Positions 11,183 through 21,873 of a stretch of 64,000 nucleotides of DNA are shown in pieces. Source of the stretch: Agaricus subrufescens (Eukaryota > Basidiomycota > Agaricomycetes > Agaricales > Agaricaceae); assembly GCA_029945375.1 (NCBI GenBank), contig CM057067.1:930001-994000 (forward strand), in the 5' to 3' direction. Position numbers and translations under genes: made by a program. The first letter of the stretch is position 1, and every line of letters starts with the position of its first letter. Below the pieces are notes generated by a model. The model searched no databases. It was not told the DNA's origin and was given only the letters and a program-made list of their open reading frames with translations.

Positions 11183-12590
11183 GCGTGAGAACAGAGTAAG
11201 TACGTCTAATGGACATATTAATGTAGAAATTTGGGCTGCGCCCTTTGCCCATGGCACCGATCGTGCCCTGGTTGTCCAAGTGTATTGTGACCCTCGTCTC
11301 ATGCAAGTCAAAAATGTCTAGGATGTAAGCCAGGAGTTCTACAGCCAGTGTCTCCAACCAGCCAATGTCCCTACCCGGAACCTTCCAGCCTGAGCTGAGT
11401 TTGAAGGCCATCCAGTTGTTGTCGATGACAATGCCGATGCCCCAAGAGGTGCTGGCATCCACGTAGATGTTAAGTGCTGAGGTGGGGCCAGGGGGGCGGA
11501 TGGGTCGGTAAAAAGAGGCGTCCGAAAGGCGAGCGAGCCACCACCGTAAGTCTGACAGGAGAGCACGTGAAGGGTAGCGACGGGTGTAGACGTCACCCTT
11601 GAATGTGGCCGCGAAGTTGGACAGGGAGGGGAGGTGCAAGCGACCCTCTGTGTAGACAAAGGAGGCATAACATAAAGTGCCGTGTAGCCTCTCGACATCG
11701 CGGAGCTGACAGCGGTTGAGAGAAAAACAATCTAGGAAGGAGGAGACCCGGTTGAGGTATTTGGAGCGTTTGTGCGGGGGCAGGGATACAGTTTTCCTTT
11801 CGATATCCCAAGACAGGCCGATGAAAGTGAATACGCTGTAGAACCCATCAGTGCCCTTGTCCGGGTGCCAAGGGATCTTGAGTGGGGCAATGAGAGCAAG
11901 GGCTCCTGCTTTGTCGTATGGGTATGCTGTGGGTGCCAGGTCGTCATCGGAAAGTAATGGGATGCGGAAGAGGGCCAAGTCATCTTCATATTTGACTATG
12001 GGCTTGACACCCATGGCGCACCAGATGTCAACAGCTGCGTTGATGATTTGTCCGGCGTTGCCACTAGCCGAGGAGGCCCCGAAAGGATGGGCATGATCTA
12101 TGTAGAAACTGCCGGGGCGGCCTTGGAAGACCAACCAAGGCTTGTGGTCGGGAATGACCGGGCATGTGCGATGAAACTTGGCAATATCGACTGTACAGGC
12201 TTGTGTGCCCGGCGGCGCAAGTGCGACCTGGAAAGGATAAGTCAGCAATGAAGCGCTGAGAAGAAGGATGAGACCAATGACAGGTCGGAAAGATGGAGCC
12301 AAGAGGATGGCTGGTGCTTATGAAAGCTGAAGGACTCACCAGCTCAGCTACCTGGGTGGCAGTGTCAAAGCGAGTTGGGAAGAGTGTCGTCCGAATGAAA
12401 GAATTGACGGACATGATAGAAGAGCTGGCTTTAGACAGGTGCCAGCATACGCGGATTTTGTCGGGCTCCCCTGGGGCTTGGGGTTGTGATACGACAACAA
12501 GAGGAGAGGATTGGAAATGGCCCCGCAAGATGGAAAAGATTTGAGATGAAGAAAATGGTCCGTCAATACGGCCGGAAGAGACTTCCCCGG

Positions 12591-13967
12591 TGAAGAGACT
12601 AGCTCGGTGTGAATGTGGAAAATAAAATATAAAAATATAAATCAAATGTGAATGCAACCCTTGAATTACACCGAGTCTCGAGTGCGGTTCGTGGGGAGAA
12701 TAAATCAGAAAGAAAGTGAAAGTAAGCGTCTCGATTAAATAATAAATGAAAATAGGGGTAGAATAGAAATGTGAAACAAGTCTCGACTGAATAGAAACCT
12801 CTTCCAGACCTATGCTGTTTCGATTAGAACCTTCGCGACGAGTGGCTAAGCTCGCGACGACTGTCCTCAATAGGATGGGTTAGACACCTATCTAGGAGGG
12901 GTAGCGAGTCCGCCCTAGTGATGCCTCAACAAACTCGGAGAGCCTTGACCTGCCTTCGCGCTTCGAGACAGACTGCAAGACAAGTCGAGCTAGCACCAAA
13001 TGCTATCGCGATCCTATTAGACCAGTGAAGATACTCTCTCGAGCAGAACACAAGACCTTCCGAGTCGAGAAAGAACTTAAGAAATGCTTAGAACACTGCG
13101 AAGTTTAACCAAACTTGATTTCACTCGCACAGCGCTTGGGCAAAGATTCGATGCCGAACCTCGTCCTCGACTGGCGACTATATACGATACACAATAAAAA
13201 ACTGAGACAAAATAAACAAATATGAAACAGATAACCAAGTCCGTATCCAGCACTGAATGGGTATAGTCTCCTCGACTCATCTTTCTCCACCAATCAACAG
13301 TCTCGACTATTCAGTCTCCTCGACCGAACACCGCACTTGCCTAATCTTCCACTCCTCATTGGCTAACGAGCTTCTAACCCTAGACCCTAGTCTTAGAAAC
13401 TCTCGAGGTGCACCACCCACTGATTATCCCGTCGATAAGATGTCCTCGATTAAACCACGCTTCTATCTCGCCTTTAGTTGCTTCGAGATTATCACTATTA
13501 CTGCCTGATCCAGAGTCGCGACCGACAATTCCAACAGTCTCGCTTCCAGTTAATTCAGTCTCGACATGTGTAAGTCGTCTGCTTCCTAGCCCTTCCCTTA
13601 TTAGGCAGGTAGTAGTTATAGATTCGATTTAGCATAAGGTCCGCTGAAGGAACCGCGTTCCGCTAAGTCCTCGAGCCATCCCATAGCCAACCTCAATGAT
13701 AATTTCCCGCAAAGTCTCCCTAGACTCAGTCTCGAGACATTCATTTTAAGTCCTCGAACGCGATTATATTTCCCCTAGCAGTACGGTTTTCCTGCTAGGA
13801 ATCGCGGATGCAATCTCGACTGTCTCCTAGTTCAACCCGCCTTCACACATGCCCTCGACCGATCTTATTACTAACGGGGTGACCGATTGCTCATTCTCGA
13901 GCCTAATACGTACACCTAGCCACATTAAACGTATATTTTCACGCGTAAAACGGCTGGGGCCGTAACA
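12591..13967 (-). mobile_element. Solo LTR, copy 2 (1.38-kb family)
   Basis: Bounded by target duplication CCGG at 12587-12590 and 13968-13971. Same ends and orientation as copy 1 and nearly identical along its length. Inserted in the N-terminal part of the DIRS reverse transcriptase frame. CpG and CTCGA sites are well preserved, which suggests a recent insertion. Confidence 0.8.
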
Positions 13968-14282
13968 CCGGAGAGATAGTCATCGACAAGACCGGGGTGA
14001 ACAAAGATGGAAGGGTGATTGTGCAAAATATTAGTGCTCATGAGAGCGGGCATATCGCCTATGGGAAAACCCTGGCGCAGAGAAAGTACAAGATCGGGGT
14101 ATGAGTTTGAAAGATTGAACTTGTCAAGAAAGAAGTCAAAAGCGGAGGGGTCGTATGGAGTGACTATTTTTTGAAATATTTCAGGTTGCGTGTGAATGGA
14201 TGGATTAAAGTGGGGGCGCCGCACAACGGAATCTAGGAGGCGGGGGTAGGAAAGGCGCAGGGGGGGTTGGAAGGCCACTGCC

Positions 14283-15809
14283 TTAGGACTGGGCATTGGG
14301 TGAACGGCGACAAGACCAGCCGAAAGCTGGGTGGGGGCCGCCGCAGAAGGTGCAGGCATGGGTGCGAGCGCAGGTGGGAGGGCATGATTTATTTGTGAAG
14401 TTGGCGAGGTTGAATAGAAAGCAGGGCTCAGTGCCGTCCGGGAGGAGGAGTTTGCCATTGGTGACGTGGCAGTATGAGGGTTTCCCATCTTCGAAGGAAT
14501 CTGAGAAGTTGCGGGAGATGTGGACGAACACGGTGTGATCCTTGGCGCAGGCGAGGCAGAAACTGGGGCATGAAGAAGGTGGTTTTGCTGTGCCGTTCCT
14601 CTTCTTTGGTTTACCCTCCGACCGAAAAAACTGGTTTGACGACGATGGTTGAGATGGGGAAGGTTTGGATGGATTCATCTCCTGAAGGCGCCGGCCCAGA
14701 GCGGCTTCAGCCTGAGCACCTGATCTGGCAATTAAGAAATGCTGTTCGTACTCGAAAGGGCGGAAAGGCAAGCTGTCCACGAGGATGTTATGCCGGAGCT
14801 CATGCTCATGCGCCTTCCAAAACGGGAAGAGGGTACCAGTATCCTTCTTCCGCTGAAAAAATGTGAAGTGATTAAACCAGGTCTTAGACCAGCCTCCTTC
14901 GTTGCCGGGTGTGAGGGGGTTCTCAGAAATATCACGGCTGGACTGAAAACGGATGTAGTTGTTTGTGGACTCGAGGTATTTATCATACGTAAAGGAGGGG
15001 GATAAGTCATCCCCGAAGATCTCTGATAACCTTGTGATGTCCAAAACGACACGGCCCTTGGGCTCACCCGGTCTTGGGTTGATGCGAGTGAGGGGAATCG
15101 TCGCCAGGTTGGTGGCAACATAACGGATGGCATCCGGATGAAAAAAGGAGAGGGGAAGGAAGGCCCGCTCATCCTCAGTGGTATAGTAAATATCGGGGAA
15201 AGTCATGGGCAGGTCGTCTGCGTCCTTGGCCTTCAGGATATCGCCATCCATGCGGCGCCTATTCGTGGGAGGGGCACCAGACGGGTCGTTTGGCTGTCGT
15301 CTCTTTTTGAAAGAATTAAGTTTACGTCTTATACAATCTGGCATGCTGTCCGAAAAGGATGCCGCGTAGTCAGGATCGCAAAGATCCTCATAATCTTCGG
15401 AAGGGAGTGAGAAAATGGAGTCATCATCAGAGACGTCAAAAATGTGAAAATCCCTGTTATTGATTCTGCGGAGATCCCGCTCGGCATTTTTTCTCTCTCT
15501 CTCCTTGTTCCATTCCAGACGAGCCCTGAGGCCAAGGCCGTTGAAAAACTTGACAAGTTCGGGGTTCTTGTGTTTGTCTGCGGCACGCCAGGTGTGGAGT
15601 CGAGGTTCCTGACCGTTGTTTCGGTTAGAAGGGCCGGCCTCATTATGGTTTTGAGGGCCCTGGTTTTGATCGCCGTGATCTTGATTTGCTGGACCTGGGT
15701 CCTGTTGGTTACGTTCACCTTGGTCAAGACCTTGTTGTTCTTGGTTGTTACCCGGGACAGGGGAGGCAGGATGGTTGTCGTTCGGTGCCGAAGAATTAAG
15801 GTCGGTCAT
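14283..15809 (-). CDS. DIRS gag-like protein
   Basis: 508 residues. The N-terminus is rich in Gln, Asn and Gly (NQEQQGLDQGERNQQ type). A middle region includes TFPDIYYTTEDERAFLPL and RPGEPKGRVVLDITRL. The C-terminus is Cys/His-rich (CLACAKDHTVF and CARTHACTFCGG), resembling a zinc-knuckle RNA-binding end. As the first ORF of the element it probably forms the particle or RNA-binding component. The RT frame begins inside its end (overlap 14488-14283) in a different frame, so translation of RT may need frameshifting or reinitiation. Confidence 0.7.
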   Translation of the reverse strand: MTDLNSSAPNDNHPASPVPGNNQEQQGLDQGERNQQDPGPANQDHGDQNQGPQNHNEAGPSNRNNGQEPRLHTWRAADKHKNPELVKFFNGLGLRARLEWNKERERKNAERDLRRINNRDFHIFDVSDDDSIFSLPSEDYEDLCDPDYAASFSDSMPDCIRRKLNSFKKRRQPNDPSGAPPTNRRRMDGDILKAKDADDLPMTFPDIYYTTEDERAFLPLSFFHPDAIRYVATNLATIPLTRINPRPGEPKGRVVLDITRLSEIFGDDLSPSFTYDKYLESTNNYIRFQSSRDISENPLTPGNEGGWSKTWFNHFTFFQRKKDTGTLFPFWKAHEHELRHNILVDSLPFRPFEYEQHFLIARSGAQAEAALGRRLQEMNPSKPSPSQPSSSNQFFRSEGKPKKRNGTAKPPSSCPSFCLACAKDHTVFVHISRNFSDSFEDGKPSYCHVTNGKLLLPDGTEPCFLFNLANFTNKSCPPTCARTHACTFCGGPHPAFGWSCRRSPNAQS

Positions 15810-16101
15810 GGTGTGAAAATTTTTTGGGGAGCGAAAACGACTGGACGGGGATCAAAACGGCCAGGGGAGAAAAAGGTAAAGATGAAAATTTTCTTGATGG
15901 CAAACTTAATAATTCAGTTTGCGAGAGTTATGCAGCACCTTCATCAGCTGTGTCATCTTATCCGTTGATGGGATTGCATCTCATCTTGGACCAATCTCGA
16001 AAGGACTGAATCAAGCTAGTAAGAAAGAGTCACCCAACATGTGGTTGTTTTTCCGGCTGCTACTCTCATATTAGAACAGCAAAATAGAAGAAAATTATAC
16101 A

Positions 16102-17569
16102 CTAGATCCGTATCAACATATATCTGCCTTCCTGAATCACCAACACATGCCCCGCAGTTACATCAATATTATAGAGTATGGGCTGTCCCCGAAACACATC
16201 CTTCTGCATAGTGGAATACTGGGACACAACTTGACCAGAAGCCGAATCATTGAACTCATAGGAGATGAATTCCACTGACCCGTCATGTTCCGCCCGAGCC
16301 AGGACCGAAGGACCCCATACCTCGGGGAGGGGACCACGTGTAAACGTGATCCGTTTCTGGTATACTTCATTGGCATCAACAGGGATTCGGATTTCGAGCA
16401 GAGTATCCTCATAGCCAATGTTCAGATAGGAAAAACGGAGCGTAGAATGAAGATTGAAACTCCGGAATGGACCAGGGATTGGATCCAGCGGTGTGCAGAG
16501 AACTGATTGTAGTTCAAGATGATGCGACCCTACTGGGTTGATGACTGAAATTTTGATGCACTCTGGTGTGATGATGCCTATTCGGCCTTCGGGTAAAAGT
16601 GAGATCTGAGATCGATTCAGTAATAACGAATCCAGCATTGAAAAGAATTAACCTTTGAGTGTTGGTCGAAGTCCCATTGATGTGAACGATGCAGACTATC
16701 TGAGTACTTGTAAAGGTAGGCTCCGGGCGGGGACCCCATCGCCCTATCAAATATCGCAAGGACATATTCCTTTTCAAGATATAAATCAGTTTCATAGCTT
16801 GGAAAGGGCCTCTCTATCATAGTTATTGTTTGTGTTGTCCATTTTTTATTCGTTCCCTGGCGGGTTGAGTTAAGCCGATAAATCCATATAGTGCCGTTAT
16901 GCGGTGATTCATCTAAAAGTATTGCTTTTTAGAGTCATATTGATGTGTTGAATAGGAGGGCTTTACCTGGGTCACAGTAGACAGCAATTCGTGCCTCGGA
17001 TAACCAATATTTTGTGGGGTCTATCCAGATATTTGACAAGAGGAAATACACGCCAAAATCGTATAAGTCTACCAAGCATTCGGTACGTTTGTGTGCTGAT
17101 GGATCCAAGTCTGCGATGTAAACGCCACCATACAGACGGTCTAGTAACCATCTACCCCCTGGGAGCCATTTATATTGACGGGAAGCTCCATATTCAGGGT
17201 TCATCCCCAAAGGTTCCCAGCAGAAATTTGGTGGATCTAAATTGTGCCATTTTCGACGAGTCAGAGCGCGCCCGATTAATTTCTCTTCTAGTTCTTCAGG
17301 CGTGTAATTTCCCAAAGGACTTTCGAGGACTGGTATTCCAGAAGAGTATGACACCTCCAGTACTTTAGATTCCCACAAGAGGCGAGTTTTACCAATCAAA
17401 TGTAGCCTCCGGCATGTCTGGTGGTCAACGTCAGAAATAAACTTGTCCGAGTTTTAGATATGGTGAACAAGTGATATGCGCGCACCGATCTCGCAGATAT
17501 TATGTCCAAACAGTCGAGGTTATGGAAAACTTGGTATAGTATTTCATTCGAAAAGGATAGAATGCTCAT
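16102..17569 (-). CDS. F-box protein, paralogue B
   Basis: Four exons. The start codon at 17569 is placed as in A. Exon 1 ends at the conserved phase-0 donor GTGCGC after the F-box. Exon 2 contains KWLPGGRWLL and WIDPTKYWLSEARIAVYCDP and ends at GTAAAG near 16965. The third begins after ..TTTTAG near 16912 and holds YLEKEYVLAIFDRAMG. The fourth begins after ..TCTCAG near 16608 (ISLLPEGRIGII) and runs to 16102 (YMLIRI end). All junctions keep the frame, so this copy looks intact. Its 3' flank is truncated by the DIRS insertion about 130 bases beyond the stop. It would act as a substrate receptor of an SCF ubiquitin ligase by family. Confidence 0.7.
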
Positions 17570-18035
17570 GGAGTGGCGCGAAAGAATGGCGGAAAGAGAA
17601 GTGATTGCTATTACATATCGTTGAGTGTGGGCTTATATATACATCACTCGCTATTACGTTATAACCAGCATACGTCTTGTTCAGAAGAAGTTCTGCCCTG
17701 ATACACAGCGAGTCGCACAACCGCACACGCGAAATCACATCGTACTCGATCCTCATGCGGCTTTACGCATTCAATAGTCATAATGCATCCCTTGTCCCAA
17801 GCCTCCTGAGCATATTCCTCTGATGGAATTGCACGTTGCTGTTTTGCAAAAAGCTCTGGATGTCGGCTCAACGTCCAAAGAGTATGCACGAGTCCCCTTG
17901 GTCTCATCCTGTGATCAAGTAATCGAATCCCCAAAAGGACTAAATCAAACTAAGTAAGAGTCACCCAACATGCACTTTTGTTTTCAGCAGCTACTCTCAC
18001 ATCGGAACGTCAAGATAAATAAATCAAACCACTCC

Positions 18036-19579
18036 CTAGATCCATATCAACAGATATTCACCACCTTCCCATATCATCATACGTCCCGCAGTTACATCAA
18101 ATTCCCGGAGTCTAGGCCGTTTCCGAAACACATTCTTCTCCATAGTAGAATAGTGAGACACAACTTGACCAGTAGCCGAATCATTCAACTCGTAGGAGAT
18201 GAATTCCATTGACCACTCATCTGGCATCCGAACGAGGAGCGAAGGACCCCATTTCTCAGAGAGCGAACCACGTGCAAACGTGATCTGTTTCTGGTATACC
18301 TCGTTGGCGTCAACAGGGATTCGAATTTCGAGTAGAGTATCCTCAAAGACAATGTTCAGATAGGAAAACCGGGGCGTCGAATGGGGATCGAAAATCCGGA
18401 ATGAGCCAGAGATTGGATCCAGCGGTGTACAAAGAACCGGTTGTAGTTCCAGATGACTTGTCCTTACCGGACTGATAACTGAAATTTCGATGCGCTCTGG
18501 TGTGATGGTGCACACTCGGCCTCCGGGCAAAAGTGAAACCTGGGAGTCAATTTAGTATCGGTAAATCCAGCGGGTAAAAGGGTCAATCAATTAACCTCTG
18601 CTTCTTTATCGCAGTCCCAATTATATGAACGACACTGACCATCTGAGTATTTGTAAAGGTCACTCCATCGCAGTCCAATTTATATGAATGATACCGACCA
18701 TTTGAGTATTTGTAAAGGTAAGCCCTGAACTGGGACCCCGACCTCATACCCTTACCACATGTTGCGAGGACATATTCCTTTTCGAGATGTACCCCGGTCA
18801 CATAGGATTGAAACTGCCTCCTTATCGCAGTATAGACTTTCAGCTTGCGTTTGATATTCGATCCCTGCCTTGTGAGTTTAATTTGAAGGATGCATATGAT
18901 GCCAACACTCAATGCACCTCAAAGTCATTTCTCAGCGTCATATGGATGTGTGCAAATGGAGAGGCTTTACCTTCGTCACAGCGTACAGCAACTCGTGCCT
19001 CGGATAACCAATATTTCGTGGGGTCTATCCATACATTTGACAGGAGGGATAGATAGCCTAAATTGGACAAGGTCAAGACGCATTCGGAGCGCTCCTGTGC
19101 TCTTCCATCCAGATCCTCAACGTAAACGCAATCACACACATGGGATAGTAACCATCTTCCCCCAGGGATCCATTTATAGTGACGGGTAGCCTCGTATGGA
19201 GGGTAGTAGTCCTCTCCAATGGATTCCCAGCGAAAATTTGGTGGATCTAGATTGTGCCATTTTTGACGGGTCCGCGCACGCTTGAGTAATCTCTCTTCAA
19301 GTTCTTCAGACGTGTAATCTTCCATGGGGCTTTCGAGGACAGGTATACCCGAAGAATATGACACCTCCAGTACTTTTGATTCCCAGAGAAGGCGAGTTTT
19401 ACCAATCGAATACAGCCTCCCACATGTCTGGTGATCAACGTCAGAAATACACTTGCTCGAGGGTTAAATTTAGAGAACGAGTGGTATATGCGCACAGATC
19501 TTGCAGCTAGTATGTCCAGACAATCAAGGTTATCGAAAACTTGATGTATAACTTCATTTGAAAGGGATAGAATGTTCAT
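18036..19579 (-). pseudogene. F-box protein, paralogue C (disrupted)
   Basis: Same four-exon plan as B: start at 19579, F-box (SLSNEVIHQVFDNLDC), a phase-0 intron of 68 bases with donor GTGCGC, exon 2 with KWIPGGRWLL and WIDPTKYWLSEARVAV, and a last exon with LLPGGRVCTI ending LLIWI at 18036. The third exon contains a 59-bp tandem duplication (18610-18719). Because 59 is not a multiple of three, the second copy is read out of frame and the normal reading into the last exon is lost. The rest of the gene is well conserved, so the damage appears recent. Rescue by alternative splicing that drops one repeat is possible. Confidence 0.65.
18610..18719. repeat. 59-bp tandem duplication inside F-box gene C
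   Basis: Two copies of CGCAGTCC..TATATGAA..GAC..GAGTATTTGTAAAGGT, starting at 18610 and 18669 with a few base differences. A, B and D have one copy at this place. Confidence 0.8.
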
Positions 19580-19980
19580 GGAGTGGCGCGAAAAAAAGTG
19601 GAAGAAGAGAAGGGTGATCACTCAAGATCATGTGCGTGCACCACGTTGCTTTGTTGTTTACGTTACCGGTATCTATGATCTTCACCTAGTATCTTTTGTC
19701 CACTCCAGTTCGGCCCTCTATTCTTTTTAACTCACCAAATGCTAGAACAACTATAGAGATCAAATAATGAGTGACTACCTCTATTCTATACCCATCTGAA
19801 AATTTTACTACAACCACCGAAAAAGAATAAAATTGAACGAACATTTACAAGAAAATAAAAGATCAGGTATCCGAATCTCGAAAGACCTGAATCTAACCAC
19901 GAAAGAGTCATCCGACATGTATTTTTTCAGCCGCCACTCTCACCAATGAAACATCTAGATAAATAAAAAAAACCCATCCG

Positions 19981-21434
19981 CTAGATTCGTATCAACAGAT
20001 ATTCGCCCCCTTCCACTACCATCACATGTCCCGCAGTTACATCAAAATCCCAGTGTCTGGGCCATCTTCGAGACACACCTCTCTTCATAGTACAATACTG
20101 AGAAACAACTTGGCCAGTAGCCGAATCATTCAATTCGTAGAACATGAATTCCACTGTCCAGCCATCTAGCATTCGAGCGAGGAGTGAAGGGCCCCATTTC
20201 TCAGGGTGCGAACGATGTGTAAACGTGATCTGTTTCTGGTATACTTTATTGGCGTCAACAGGGATTCGAATTTCGAGTAGAGTATCCTCATAGACGAGGT
20301 TCAGATAGGAAAAACGGAACGTGGAGTGAGGTTTGAAAACTCGAAACCGACCAGGAATCGGATCTAGCCGCGTACGGAGAACTGGTTGTAGTCCAAGATG
20401 ATGCGACCCTACCAGGTTGATGACTGAAATTTCGATGTGCCCTGGTGTGACGACGCCTATTCGTCCTCCGGGCAAAAGGTAGGTCTAGGTGTCTGTTCAG
20501 TATCGGTAAAACCAGCAGTAAAAAAAAAATTAACCCTTGAGTGTTGATGGCAGTTCCATGTATGTGAACGATGGTGACCATCTGAGTACTTGTAAAGGTA
20601 AGCCCTGTATGAAGAACTCATCATCTCGCGGAATGTCGCGAGGACATATTCCTTTTCGAGATGTAACCGAGTTGCGGAGCCTTGAAACGGCCTCTTTATC
20701 ATGGTTATTGTTTGTGTCGTCCATTTCATATTCAATCCCCGGCCTGTTGGGTTGAGCTGAAAGATGCATATGGTGCCGCGACGCGATGAAGCTCAAAGTT
20801 ATTTCTCAGCACCATATTGATATGTTGAATAGAAAGGCTTTACCTGGGTCACAGTAGATAGCGATTCGTGCCTCGGATAACCAACATTTTGTGGGGTCTA
20901 TCCATATATTGGAGTTGAGGAAAAAATGGCCTAAATCGGCTAAGTTTAACAAGCATTCGGAAGACTCCTGTACCCGTGCATCTAGGTCCTCGATGTAAAC
21001 GTAACCACCCAAACGGACTAGTAACCACCTCCCCCCTGGGAGCCATTCATATTCACGGGGACGTCGGAATGGACAGTCCTCTCCAAAGGATTGCCAGCGA
21101 ATTTTTGGGGATCTAAATTGTGCCATTTTTGACGAGTCCGCACACGCTTGACTAATTTCTCTTCAAGTTCTTCAGACGTGCAATTTTCCATGGGGCTTTC
21201 GAGGACGGGTATTCCAGACGTATATGATACCTCCAGTACTCTAGATTCCCAGAGAAGGCGAGTTTTACCAATCGAATGCAACCTCCAGCATGTCTGGTGA
21301 TCAGCGTCAGAAATGGGGTTAGATGTAGTGAACGAGTGGTATGTGCGCACAGATCTCGCGGCTATTATGTCCAAACAGTCGAGGTAATTGAAAACTTGGT
21401 ATAGGATTTCATTGGAAAGGGATATAATGTTCAT
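19981..21434 (-). pseudogene. F-box protein, paralogue D (one-base deletion)
   Basis: Start at 21434 (MNIISLSNEILYQVFNYLDC). Exon 1 and intron 1 follow the array pattern (donor GTGCGC, acceptor CACCAG). In exon 2, near 21115, the copy reads TTAGATCCCCAAAAATTCGC where C reads CTAGATCCACCAAATTTTCGC. One base is missing, and the frame changes from KWHNLDP to a dead frame, while the conserved sequence (EYEWLPGGRWLL, WIDPTKCWLSEARIAIYCDP) continues in the neighbouring frame. Later exons (LEKEYVLATFREM, LLPGGRIGVV, ending LLIRI) are well kept. So either D is a young pseudogene or the base loss is an assembly error in a short homopolymer run. Confidence 0.65.
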
Positions 21435-21873
21435 GGAGTGGCACGAAAGAAAGTGGAAGAAGAGAAGAGCGATCGCTCGAGGCCATCACGTTGCTTGTTA
21501 TTACGTTACCGGTATCTATGATCTACGCCCAATATCTTTGTCCATTCCAGTTCAGCCTTTCCTTCATTCATGACCAGGATGGATTCATCAGAGATAATTG
21601 AAAAATAAGGTTGGAGAGTAGGAGTTCTCCGATGAGAGCCCCCAGGTGATAAAGTCCGGGCGGTCGGGTCATACACACAAGGCTCATGAGAAATTGCTTC
21701 GCTGTTATACCCATCAAATGCTAGAACAAGTATAGAGATCAAACAATGAATGCCTACGTCTAATATATGTCCAGTTAAAAAGATTTGCTACAATCCCCGA
21801 AACAAAAGAAGAAATCATGCAAACAAACGAAAAAAAAAAAGGAATGAACATTACTTTTTAGAAAAGCATTAAA
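21435..21873. other. Remnant of another F-box unit flank
   Basis: The first 100 bases match the upstream flank of C (ACGTTACCGGTATCTATGATC). About 21560-21714 has an open minus-strand frame (AISHEPCVYDPTARTLSPGG) that is missing from the matching place upstream of C (19700-19725). Possibly the 3' end of a fifth, lost array member. No full gene. Confidence 0.35.

Larger units (their letters stand above)
9684..14488 (-). pseudogene. DIRS reverse transcriptase / RNase H, interrupted by two LTR insertions
   Basis: Pieces in order on the minus strand: 14488-13968, 12590-12340, 12227-11187 and about 9806-9684. A normal intron (12228-12339, donor GTGAGT, acceptor TTCCAG) lies within. The RT half has RVCWHLSKA, VDIAKFHRT, FGASSASGNAGQ and the catalytic box KYEDDL in place of the usual YVDD. 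The RNase H half has IYVDAST, WLETLAVEL and HLDNQGT, and ends ESEKNPADPISRG, characteristic of DIRS. At both LTR sites, removing the LTR plus one copy of the 4-bp duplication leaves the frame open, so the insertions are clean and later than the element. As it stands the ORF is broken. Confidence 0.8.
7730..15970 (-). mobile_element. DIRS-type (tyrosine recombinase) retrotransposon, split by two solo LTRs
   Basis: Reading on the minus strand from right to left: a gag-like ORF (15809-14283), reverse transcriptase/RNase H (14488 to about 9690, split), and a tyrosine recombinase (9718-8240). This content and the overlapping frames are those of DIRS elements. There is no aspartic protease and no DDE integrase. 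The right end is bounded near 15970, where homology to the F-box 3' flank resumes. The left end is only bracketed between 7678 and 8200. It sits between F-box A and B, inside what was a contiguous array. Confidence 0.8.
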
